Source of the DNA: Ornithoclostridium sp949298505
GTDB taxonomy: Bacteria; Bacillota; Clostridia; Christensenellales; UBA3700
Assembly (NCBI GenBank): GCA_949298505.1
Contig: CASFWW010000039.1
Span: forward strand, 1 to 13,003
Direction of reading: 5' to 3'
Length of the DNA: 13,003 nt
The translations under genes and the position numbers were made by a program. Below are positions 1-6,803 of this stretch, in pieces. The notes under the pieces are model-generated. The model had not been told where the DNA came from. It saw only the letters and a list, made by a program, of their open reading frames with translations, and searched no databases. Every line of letters begins with the position of its first letter. Position 1 is the first letter of the stretch.

Positions 1-483
1 TATTGGTAAAACACTTGTTCTGTGCGATTTTAATTGCTTATTTCACCAAATCGCCGGCAAATCAAACCGTTGCAGATGTTGGTTTTACCAAAATTATTGG
101 TAAAATCTATTTTTCCCAATAAACTGGGAAAAGCGTGAATAATTCAGATCAGATCAGCAAAACTAGCTTTCCCATTATACTGGGAGAAACGTAAATAATT
201 AAAATCAGTATAACTAACTTCCCAATAAAATGGGAAAACCCAAAAAATCAAATCAATAAAAGCAACTTTTCCCATTAAACTGGGAGAAAAGGAAATAGGT
301 TGAGTGCTTTCCAATTAAACTAAGAAAAGCATAAATATTTCAGATCAGATCAGCAAAACTAGCTTTCCCAATATACTGGGAAAAAATGAATTATTTAAAT
401 CAATAAACTTGTCTTTCCCAATATACTGGGAGAAACGAAAAAACGGAAATAAGGTAAATGATTTTCCCAATAAACTGGGAAAA
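1..483. repeat. Array of ~50-bp-spaced palindromes, partly in a ~196-bp higher-order repeat
   Basis: This gene-free stretch holds a run of short dyads whose arms are TTTTCCCA and TGGGAAAA around a 6-nt AT-rich loop, usually like ATAAAC or ATATAC. Units lie at 111-132, 168-189, 219-238, 267-290, 308-328 (decayed), 364-383, 414-435 and 462-483. A variant unit at 83-105 has arms TTTTACCA/TGGTAAAA, and a half unit at 1-11 suggests the array continues left of the window. Centres are about 40-56 bp apart. Units 1-4 and 5-8 correspond pairwise at an offset of 195-196 bp, and the spacer after unit 1 (133-167) is nearly identical to that after unit 5 (329-363), so a four-unit block was duplicated. The loop keeps one orientation. 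I see no function in the sequence; a protein-binding array, or a hairpin array in DNA or RNA, are both possible. Confidence 0.85.
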
Positions 484-518
484 TGCCCTCGATTCTCAAT
501 GATAACATTATTAATTCC

Positions 519-688
519 CTTTCGGCAAAAATCACACTTTTTGCCGAAAGTACATTGCAAAAAGTCGAGTCGGGGCGAGACTTTTTGTCGGAGGGGGTAT
601 AGTAGGGGGAAACAAAATTTCTGCGTGTATGAAAAAGGGCTGTCCTTACAAACAGCCCTTTGATTAAGCTGATAAATTTTGGTGCCCC
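519..688. repeat. Multi-hairpin composite repeat, copy A
   Basis: This is the first of three related copies. It carries hairpin 1 (519-531 with 538-550, 13 bp perfect), hairpin 2 (558-566 with 579-587, 9 bp), a purine-rich segment of GGAGGGGG type near 590-615, hairpin 3 (634-643 with 652-661, 10 bp) and an end motif TTTTGGTGCCCC at 677-688. Read on the minus strand, hairpin 3 is followed by TTTTTC, so it is a credible minus-strand terminator. Translated frames across it are repeat-derived and lack any start with a ribosome binding site, so I treat it as non-coding. Confidence 0.8.
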
Positions 689-709
689 ATGCTAAGCGAA
701 GCGGCATTA

Positions 710-853
710 CGCTTTTTGCCGAAAGTACCTTGCAAAAAGTCGAGTCGGGGCGAGACTTTTTGTGTGGAAGGGATAGCGTAAGGGAAAACAAAATTCAAGT
801 GTATATGAAAAGCAATTTATTGCTTTGATTTAACGCCGGAATTTTGGTGTCCC
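710..853. repeat. Multi-hairpin composite repeat, copy B
   Basis: The second copy shares the right arm of hairpin 1, hairpin 2 (733-741 with 754-762, nearly identical to copy A), the purine-rich segment, hairpin 3 (809-816 with 819-826) and a slightly altered end motif (GGTGTCCC at 846-853). The left arm of hairpin 1 is degraded to a short CGGCA arm. The stem sequence of hairpin 3 is completely different from copies A and C although the flanks ATGAAAA and TTTGATT are conserved. The spacer to copy C (854-903) holds another partial end-like motif, TTTCGGTGCC. Confidence 0.75.
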
Positions 854-903
854 TTGCGAAAAGGCAGTTAATTTCGGTGCCTGGCTAATTGAAATTTTAT
901 TTT

Positions 904-1075
904 CTTTTCACAAAAACCACGCTTTTTGTGAAAAGTACCCTATGAGACCGAAAGCCGCAGGGTGAGGTCGAAGCACGGAGGGGATATTATAAGGGGAAAC
1001 ACAAATCACAGTGAATATGAAAAAGCCGCTCGTAACTGAGCGACTTTTGATTGAACGTCGTGATTTTGGTGCCCC
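904..1075. repeat. Multi-hairpin composite repeat, copy C
   Basis: The third copy has hairpin 1 rebuilt with different bases (904-916 with 923-935: CTTTTCACAAAAA against TTTTTGTGAAAAG). It has a different middle section with short GACC/GGTC and CCCT/AGGG pairings, the purine-rich segment near 980-1000, hairpin 3 (1021-1031 with 1038-1048, one pair that is G-U only in minus-strand RNA) and the end motif GGTGCCCC at 1068-1075. The end lies 12 bp from the stop of the aspartokinase gene, so this copy forms the 3' region of that transcript. Confidence 0.75.
1020..1048 (-). terminator. Intrinsic terminator of the aspartokinase transcript, inside repeat copy C
   Basis: In minus-strand RNA the stem GTCGCTC/GAGCGGC, extended by A-U pairs, with a 6-nt loop is followed directly by TTTTTC. 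It is about 40 bp after the aspartokinase stop codon and is the first terminator-like structure there. Confidence 0.7.
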
Positions 1076-1087
1076 TTATGGAAGCCG

Positions 1088-2404
1088 TCAGGCAAACGCA
1101 TGATATATCGCATTCACCGCTTTCTCGTAATCCTGCGTTGCGACGGCGACGATGATGTTGAGCTCGCTGGAACCCTGGTCTATCATGCGGATGTTGATGT
1201 TTGCTTTTGCGAGCGCTTCGCAGAGTTTAGCTGCGGTGCCGGGACGGAAAGACATGCCGTGACCGACGGTGGAGATCAGTGATATGCCGGACTTGATCTC
1301 GATGTTATCGGGCTTGACGATGTTTCTGATACGCTCGATCACCACGTCCTCTTTGCCGGCAAGCTCGTTGTCCGAAACTACGATGCTGAGCGTGCCGATG
1401 CCGCTGGGCATATGCTCGAAAAGGATGTTGTAATATTCAAGCACGGAAAGCACTCTCCTGCCGAAACCGAGCTCACTGTTCATCAGTTCTTTTTCAATGA
1501 AGATGATGCTGTAACCTTTCTTGCCCGCAACGCCGGTGATCTGACGTTTTGCGAACTCGTCCTCTTCCACTTCGGCAACGATGAGGGTGCCGGGAGCCTG
1601 GGGATTGAAGGTGTTGCGGATGTTGATCGGGATACCGCTTGCCTTGACCGGGAATACGGCTTCGGGATGCAGCACGTTTGCGCCCATATATGCAAGCTCT
1701 CTGAGCTCCTTATACGAAAGTTTTTTGATTATGGTCGGGTTTTCCACGATCCTGGGATCTGCGGACATGAAGCCGTCCACGTCAGTCCAGTTTTCGTAAA
1801 TGCACGCGTTTGCCGCACGCGCCACGACTGCGCCGGTGATATCCGATCCTCCGCGGCTGAAAGTGTGTATGCTGCCCGTCGCGTCCGCGCCGTAGAAGCC
1901 GGGAATGACGGCGTATTGCACGTCTTTGAGGGTTTTGGCGACAAGTTCGTTGGTCTGTTCTGCCATAAAGTTGCCGTTGTCGTCGAAGATCATTATCTTT
2001 TCTGCGTCGATAAACTCGAAGCCGAGTTTTTTCGCAAGCACGATCGCGCTGAGGTATTCGCCTCTTGAAGCGCAGTAATCGACGGAATAATTGACGACCA
2101 TCTTCTTCTCCACTTCGTCGAGGACGGGTTTCATATCAAGGTCGAGCCCCAGATCTTTGACTATGCCTTCAAATCTTTCGCGTATCTTCGCAAACGTAGC
2201 GGAGCACTCTCCGTTTATCTCAAGGTCGTGATAGCAAGCGTACAGAAGGTCTGTCACCTTTGTGTCGCCGGAAAATCTCTTGCCGGGAGCGGATACGACG
2301 ACGTATCTCCTTTCCGGATCGCTCTTTACTATGTCCGCGACCTGATTGATGGCGCTCGCGTCCGCCATGGACGTTCCGCCGAATTTTACAACTTTGACTG
2401 CCAT
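1088..2404 (-). CDS. lysC: Aspartate kinase, monofunctional, with two C-terminal ACT domains
   Basis: This cytoplasmic enzyme phosphorylates L-aspartate with ATP, the first step toward lysine, threonine, methionine and diaminopimelate. The 438-residue protein starts with the kinase signature KFGGTS (residues 7-12), has SRGGSDITG near 183-191 and TDVDG near 207-211, and carries two ACT modules at about 298-365 and 374-438 for feedback by an end-product amino acid. The insertion-containing N-terminal half and the overall length resemble the class III-like monofunctional aspartokinases of Bacillota rather than alpha/beta forms with an internal start. The symbol lysC is by family; thrA-type or yclM-type naming is equally possible, and the effector (lysine or threonine) cannot be read from the sequence. 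AGGAGAGG lies 9 nt before the ATG. The gene is 28 bp downstream of the DUF1015 gene and is probably the last gene of the cdaA transcript. Confidence 0.95.
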   Translation of the reverse strand: MAVKVVKFGGTSMADASAINQVADIVKSDPERRYVVVSAPGKRFSGDTKVTDLLYACYHDLEINGECSATFAKIRERFEGIVKDLGLDLDMKPVLDEVEKKMVVNYSVDYCASRGEYLSAIVLAKKLGFEFIDAEKIMIFDDNGNFMAEQTNELVAKTLKDVQYAVIPGFYGADATGSIHTFSRGGSDITGAVVARAANACIYENWTDVDGFMSADPRIVENPTIIKKLSYKELRELAYMGANVLHPEAVFPVKASGIPINIRNTFNPQAPGTLIVAEVEEDEFAKRQITGVAGKKGYSIIFIEKELMNSELGFGRRVLSVLEYYNILFEHMPSGIGTLSIVVSDNELAGKEDVVIERIRNIVKPDNIEIKSGISLISTVGHGMSFRPGTAAKLCEALAKANINIRMIDQGSSELNIIVAVATQDYEKAVNAIYHAFA

Positions 2405-2432
2405 AAGAAAATTCCTCTCCTGGGTTATTTGG

Positions 2433-3626
2433 TTATTTTATCTTTTTGGTTTCGTAATAATAGCGTTTGTCTTCCGCGTTTCCCATGCTGAAGGATTTGC
2501 GGGGAAGCACGCCCCTTCTCGCCACGTAATCGAAAAGCGTATCCTTTTCAACGGTGGGCATAAACACCGCGACCGCATCGTTTTTCTCCGCTATTTCCGC
2601 AACGTAGCCGTCGCCGTGAACGTAGTCGATGCCCGCCTCTTTATGCGCCGCGAGGTATGCGTCCATCGCGTTCTGGAGATCGGCTATCGCGTCCGACGTG
2701 TTCTCCCTGACGGGTATTTCGTACTCCTTGTCTCTGAACACCGCCCTGACCGACGCGTTGCCGCCGCAGTTTGCCGCAAGATAGCCGATCGCGTTTTCGT
2801 CCGCGCCGAAAAGCACGCGGTGTATCGGCTCGAAATCAAGCGAATCATCGTATATGTCCACCACTTCGACCGTCGCAAAACGTGCGGGGTGACTCTTTTT
2901 TTCTTCTTCGGTGAGCGAAGGCTTTATCTTTTCCCAGCAGCGCTTTGCCGTCGCCAGGGAGTGATTGCCGTCTCCTACAGCATAGCGCACTTTGTCGCTG
3001 GCTTTTTTCGTCAGTTCTTCGAGCTTTTCCAGAAGCGCGTCGCAGTCCTCGACGAGATATCCCGTCAGCCTGCCGCCGTTCATGTTGAGTTCAAAATCGT
3101 AAAGCGGGGTTTCTCCGCTCCTCTTTCCGAGTTCGTCTTTTACGAAATCGCCGATCTGGGAAAGCAACATCACGTGAGAACATTCCAAAGAAGCGCCTTC
3201 TCTGACCTCGATACGGGCGGGAAGCCTCTCCTCTACCGTGCGTTCGGTCGCCTTCACGTGAGCGTCGTTGACAGGCGTGAACTCGTATTCTTCGAGATCG
3301 AGCGCCGCCACAAGCCCCGTTCTGTGTCTTCCGTCAGAGATCTTTCTGTCCACGAGAATAACGCCGCGGGCAGGAACGAGAGTGCCGTCCGTCGCGTATT
3401 TCTGCATTGCGGAACGTATGCTCTTTATACGGTCTTCCTTGTCACCGTCTTTGAGGTAAACTTCGGGATATATCAGCGAAAGGGTGCTCGGCGCGCCGTT
3501 TATCCCGGCGGCGAGTCTTTCCCAGTAATCTCTCTGCGATGTGAACTGGTCGCAGGCTATGACCGCCCAGCGCGTCTTGTCGACCGACGCGGACGGAACA
3601 AGAAATTCGGCTTTGTTGATAATCAT
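2433..3626 (-). CDS. DUF1015 family protein
   Basis: This 397-residue soluble protein belongs to the DUF1015 family. Recognisable blocks are an N-terminal WAVIACDQFTSQ segment (20-31), DGRHRTGL (98-105), ERTVEERLPAR (128-138), YAVGDGNHSLATAK (215-228, equivalent of the family's GDGHH-like motif) and a following HPARFATVEVV. Its length is about normal for the family. In Bacillota such genes often sit beside serine-pathway genes; I recall a proposed link to the ParB/SerK-like fold and amino-acid kinase activity, but I cannot confirm that here. The start codon overlaps the stop of cdaA by 4 bp (ATGA), which points to translational coupling; the Shine-Dalgarno is weak (AGAGAG). Aspartokinase follows 28 bp later, so a role near aspartate, homoserine or serine metabolism is a reasonable inference only. 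Confidence 0.85.
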   Translation of the reverse strand: MIINKAEFLVPSASVDKTRWAVIACDQFTSQRDYWERLAAGINGAPSTLSLIYPEVYLKDGDKEDRIKSIRSAMQKYATDGTLVPARGVILVDRKISDGRHRTGLVAALDLEEYEFTPVNDAHVKATERTVEERLPARIEVREGASLECSHVMLLSQIGDFVKDELGKRSGETPLYDFELNMNGGRLTGYLVEDCDALLEKLEELTKKASDKVRYAVGDGNHSLATAKRCWEKIKPSLTEEEKKSHPARFATVEVVDIYDDSLDFEPIHRVLFGADENAIGYLAANCGGNASVRAVFRDKEYEIPVRENTSDAIADLQNAMDAYLAAHKEAGIDYVHGDGYVAEIAEKNDAVAVFMPTVEKDTLFDYVARRGVLPRKSFSMGNAEDKRYYYETKKIK

Positions 3627-4507
3627 AAAAATCTGTTCTCTCTCTTCTTCTCTCTTCCCGACGTGTCCTGGGTTATGCCGTAAGCGACTTTTATCTGCTC
3701 AAACAGCTTTTCAGGGGTCATATATCTTCTGATCTTGCCTTTTTCCACAGTGCTTATGATACCTGTCTCCTCGCTGACGACGATCGCGAACACGTCGCTT
3801 TCCTCAGTCACGCCTATCGCCGCGCGGTGACGGGTGCCCAGCTCTTTTGCAATGTCCACTTCCTGCGAGAGAGGAAGAAAACATCCCGCGGACAAAAGGT
3901 GGCTGCCTTTGACTATCACCGCACCGTCGTGTAGAGGACCTTTGGTGCTGAATATGCTTTCGAGAAGACCCGAAGATATCTCTGCATTGAGTTCGGTACC
4001 CGTCTCCAGAATGTGAGAGGAGATCGAAGTCCTGACGATGATTATCAGAGCGCCCACGTCGTTTTTCGCCATATTCTGGCATGCCTTGACGATCTGGTTC
4101 GCGCTGTTGACAAGTTCGTCGTCCGTCGAATTGAACTCGTAATCCTGGTTCTTATCGCGCGTTCTGGCTATCTTGTTGAAAAAAGCCTTCAGATCGGACT
4201 GGTAAACCACCGCAAAAGCCGCGATGAAGAAAATCGAAACGAAATCCATGATGCGCTTTGTGATATACATGAAGCCGATCACGTTCTCGTCGATCTTTTC
4301 AGCATATATGCCCGCGAACACGACGAGAATATACAGCAGAACGTAAGCGACGGTAAAGATCGCGAGCTTCAGGCTGTTGCGTTTTTTGAAGAAAAGCAGA
4401 ATTACGGTCAGCACGCCTATGAGCACTACCAGATCGATAATACTCCACCAGCCGATGTGCTCGACGTAATCCTTCATATCCGTGGAAAGTAACGCGGTCG
4501 TAAGCAT
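3623..4507 (-). CDS. cdaA: Diadenylate cyclase CdaA (c-di-AMP synthase)
   Basis: This enzyme condenses two ATP into cyclic di-AMP, the second messenger that controls potassium and osmolyte homeostasis. The 294-residue protein has three membrane segments (about 21-40, 48-69 and 88-102) followed by a cytoplasmic DAC domain. It contains VGALIIIVR (151-159), the catalytic LHDGAVIV (192-199) and the ATP-binding TRHRAAIG (225-232). The reading frame is open to 4621, but I chose 4507 because GAGGTG (minus strand, 4517-4512) lies just upstream of two adjacent ATG codons at 4510 and 4507; 4477 (MKDYVEH) is a further alternative. The usual partners cdaR (YbbR repeats) and glmM do not follow; instead DUF1015 and aspartokinase do. 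The stop overlaps the next start by 4 bp. Confidence 0.94.
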   Translation of the reverse strand: MLTTALLSTDMKDYVEHIGWWSIIDLVVLIGVLTVILLFFKKRNSLKLAIFTVAYVLLYILVVFAGIYAEKIDENVIGFMYITKRIMDFVSIFFIAAFAVVYQSDLKAFFNKIARTRDKNQDYEFNSTDDELVNSANQIVKACQNMAKNDVGALIIIVRTSISSHILETGTELNAEISSGLLESIFSTKGPLHDGAVIVKGSHLLSAGCFLPLSQEVDIAKELGTRHRAAIGVTEESDVFAIVVSEETGIISTVEKGKIRRYMTPEKLFEQIKVAYGITQDTSGREKKRENRFL

Positions 4508-4529
4508 CATACACCTCATTGTTTTTCTT

Positions 4530-4558
4530 ATTCTATAACAATTTTTATTAAAAATAAA
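4530..4558 (-). promoter_or_regulatory. Possible cdaA promoter
   Basis: On the minus strand TAGAAT (4535-4530) lies 17 nt after TTTATT (4558-4553). The -10 is good but the -35 matches only three of six bases. The surrounding 4520-4600 is AT-rich and nothing else upstream of cdaA looks better. Confidence 0.35.
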
Positions 4559-4663
4559 GCATTTTAAGCGTGAATTTTGCTTTTTAGAGCGCGTACGGGC
4601 AAAATTTACATAAAAACGCACCCTTCACGCAGGTTCCGCCGCATAATAAACGGGCCGGTCCTC

Positions 4664-4680
4664 AAAAAGGGATCAGCCCT
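4664..4680 (-). terminator. Weak terminator-like hairpin after the M28-like gene
   Basis: In minus-strand RNA AGGG-CTGAT-CCCT is followed by TTTTG. The stem has only 4 bp, so this is tentative. A stronger GC hairpin GGCGCG/CGCGCC (about 4700-4716) lies just upstream of it but has no U-tract. Confidence 0.3.
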
Positions 4681-4723
4681 GTTTTGCGATCTTTTTCAAG
4701 GCGCGCCGCCCGCGCCGTAACTC

Positions 4724-6235
4724 TCAGAAGCCTTCGAAAACGTCGTCGCCTCCGTCCCCGCCGCTCTTGTTGTTTTTGCCGTTGTCATTGCCGTCTCTCT
4801 TGTCTCTTCCCATTGAAAAGACGTCTTCAGCAGGAACAGGTCCGGCGTTCGCGCCGCTCTCCGCCTCACTCCTCATCTGCTCGAGCTTTTGTTTCTGTTT
4901 CGTCACAAGAACTCCCCTGCCTTTTACGGTGAGCCATATCGCTATCCCGACTGCGACCGCAACTAAAACGATCTTTACCACCAGACTCACGACGGAAGCC
5001 GACTCGGCAAAGCCGCCGGAATAACCGGGATCAGAATCTCCGACCTCGCTCATCAGCGTGTCTGCGTTGTCCTCGCTCACGGCGGTGACCGCGTTGAGTA
5101 CCACGGCGTTCAGCCTGTCTGAAAGCATTTTCTCTCCCTTTTCTCCGCCGCCCAGTCTTTCGATCAGGTTGCCGTAAGTGTCGGCGGAAGTGCCCAAAAG
5201 ATTTTCATAGCCTTTATTCTCAGTGTAGAACGGATTGTCGAACGCGCTCCAGTTGAACGAAACGTAACTCGCCACGGCAAGCCCGTGGACGTTGAATATC
5301 AGGTTGTCCCCGTACATCGCGAAATGACTGTACTCCGTCTTCTGCGCGTCAATGAACCTGACCTCGGCAATCTGCTTGTTGAGCGGGATATCCGCAAACA
5401 CGCCGCCGTCGTCAGTCTTTTTTATCACGCTGTAAAAATAATCGTTGTAGTCCTGAGCGACTTCGTCGGAATAGACGTAGGTGTAATCGCCAAGCCCAAG
5501 TTTGTTGAAATTGAGACAGATAAAATTGCCGCTCTTCCCGTCAAAAGTCTTCGCGATCTCTTCAGCGCCTTCCCAGCCGTTTTCCGAGCAGTCAACGAAC
5601 GCGATCGTCAGATTGTACGGCAGATCTCTGTCTGCAAGTTCGTACGCGACCCTCAGCAGGACCGCGACTCCGGTCGCGTTGGAATATGCTCCTTCTCCGC
5701 CTATCTTGCCCGTGGTTATCTTCCCGGTCGACAGATCCTGAGAAGAAACCTCAATGCCTGCGCAGTTGTCGTAAGAAGCAAGCAGCAACACTTCGTCTTC
5801 GCTTTCTTCAGCCGCCGGCACGCGGTAAACCAGATTGTATCCGGTCTCCGTCGAATTGGTGTACATGTTCTTGAACGTAAACGACTTCACTTCAACGGTC
5901 GCATTGTCGGACGTCGCGGAAAGTATGACTCCGCCCTGACTGCCGCCTTCGCCGTTTTCTTCTTCACCGCTGTCGGGGAAGTCCGCCACCGGATATCCGT
6001 ACGAGGTCATTTCTCCGGCAAGGTATCCGAGAAAACGGTAATCGTTGCCGTTGCCCATCGTGCGTTCGGGATATTGCGCGCATATCTCTTTCACGATCTC
6101 CGACGCGCTTTTGCCTCCCTCTCTCAAAGACGTTTCCTTCACCGCATAATCCGCGCCGGAAGAACAAGCCGCGCAGAGAAAACATAACGCAACGGTCAAT
6201 ATCGCAATACATATCGTCAAAATTCTCTTCTTCAT
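4724..6235 (-). CDS. M28-peptidase-like lipoprotein with lost zinc ligands (probable pseudoenzyme)
   Basis: The 503-residue product starts at an ATG 6 nt after GAGG; a GTG at 6247 is possible but would absorb the Shine-Dalgarno. It opens with a lipoprotein-type signal ending in LCAAC (Cys24, with an unusual Cys at -3). An M28-like fold can be followed through LLASYDN (151-157), GAYSNATG (182-189), FVDCSENGWEGA (213-224), LNFNKLG (241-247) and YSHFAMYGD (302-310). Against the M28 pattern the first His ligand is Ser154, the bridging Asp is Ser185, the general-base Glu is Ser217 and the later Asp ligand is Asn244; only Glu218 and His304 remain. A membrane segment at about 415-437 and a hydrophilic Gly/Asn/Asp-rich tail follow, so the protein is anchored at both ends with the tail probably in the cytoplasm. 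It probably binds rather than cuts its target; the function is unknown. Confidence 0.8.
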   Translation of the reverse strand: MKKRILTICIAILTVALCFLCAACSSGADYAVKETSLREGGKSASEIVKEICAQYPERTMGNGNDYRFLGYLAGEMTSYGYPVADFPDSGEEENGEGGSQGGVILSATSDNATVEVKSFTFKNMYTNSTETGYNLVYRVPAAEESEDEVLLLASYDNCAGIEVSSQDLSTGKITTGKIGGEGAYSNATGVAVLLRVAYELADRDLPYNLTIAFVDCSENGWEGAEEIAKTFDGKSGNFICLNFNKLGLGDYTYVYSDEVAQDYNDYFYSVIKKTDDGGVFADIPLNKQIAEVRFIDAQKTEYSHFAMYGDNLIFNVHGLAVASYVSFNWSAFDNPFYTENKGYENLLGTSADTYGNLIERLGGGEKGEKMLSDRLNAVVLNAVTAVSEDNADTLMSEVGDSDPGYSGGFAESASVVSLVVKIVLVAVAVGIAIWLTVKGRGVLVTKQKQKLEQMRSEAESGANAGPVPAEDVFSMGRDKRDGNDNGKNNKSGGDGGDDVFEGF

Positions 6236-6243
6236 ATCAGACC

Positions 6244-6801
6244 TCACGCGAAAACCATTGGCAGACAGAACAGAATGGAAAGCTGACAGATCACAGCTTC
6301 TTTATTCTGTTTTCCCACTCTGAGCACGAGCGCGTAAAGCGCCGCGCCGAATGCGCACGCCGCCGCAAGCGGATTGAGCACGGAACGTATCACGCCTTCG
6401 TAAAGCGGATTCGCCATGTAGACCACGGATATCAGCGCTTTGAACACGCACAACGCAATGACCGCCGGGTCCACTCTCAGCCTGAAATCGTAGATCCCGA
6501 GCGCGACGTCGAAAAAGAACAGTTGCCTTGCAAGGGAATTATAGGCTATCCTCACGAAAAACGTGTAAAGCAGATACAGCAGCGCGGTATAGATCAGGTA
6601 ACTGAACGCGAACATCATCTTCGTGTTTCCCACCGTCTGCAACATGGACGCATACTCGCTGAGCCCGAGCGCGGAATAGTTTTTCAACAGCGAGTACCAG
6701 CTCCCCGCCGCCACGGCGAGAAAGGTCCCGACTCTTAGCAGCCACGACTGCCAGGTGGACGGCATCCTCTGAGCTGTGCCGCCGACATAAAACATATTCA
6801 T
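6244..6801 (-). CDS. Small integral membrane protein of unknown function
   Basis: I do not recognise this 185-residue protein. It begins MNMFYVGGTAQRMP and shows about four to five hydrophobic segments: roughly LLRVGTFLAVAAGSW, FAFSYLIYTALLYLLYTFF, VIALCVFKALISVVYMA, LAAACAFGAALYALVL and CQLSILFCLPMVF at the C-terminus. There are no catalytic motifs. I prefer the ATG at 6801 because GAGG lies 5 nt upstream; the GTG at 6807 would overlap the holA stop. The gene is directly between holA and the M28-like lipoprotein, and its stop (6244) is 8 bp from the lipoprotein start with the lipoprotein's Shine-Dalgarno embedded in the stop region, so the two are likely co-translated. A structural partnership with the lipoprotein is an inference from position alone. 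Confidence 0.75.
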   Translation of the reverse strand: MNMFYVGGTAQRMPSTWQSWLLRVGTFLAVAAGSWYSLLKNYSALGLSEYASMLQTVGNTKMMFAFSYLIYTALLYLLYTFFVRIAYNSLARQLFFFDVALGIYDFRLRVDPAVIALCVFKALISVVYMANPLYEGVIRSVLNPLAAACAFGAALYALVLRVGKQNKEAVICQLSILFCLPMVFA

Positions 6802-6803
6802 TT

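Noticed and set aside
83..483. CRISPR array
   Set aside because: The palindromic units vary in sequence, spacers are unequal (6 to about 35 nt), two spacers are near duplicates of each other, and no cas gene is visible.
345..791. 148-residue minus-strand protein and an 84-residue plus-strand protein over the repeats
   Set aside because: Both translate repeat units (for example FPSILGK-like words) and have no ribosome binding site; the frames are by-products of the palindromes.
2346..3683. 445-residue plus-strand ORF
   Set aside because: It is the antisense shadow of the DUF1015 gene, which has clear family motifs; the plus frame has an Arg/Val/Phe-rich composition typical of shadows.
4508..4621. 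N-terminal extension of CdaA
   Set aside because: The extension is basic and unlike CdaA, runs through the AT-rich promoter region, and lacks a Shine-Dalgarno, whereas GAGGTG supports the start at 4507 or 4510.
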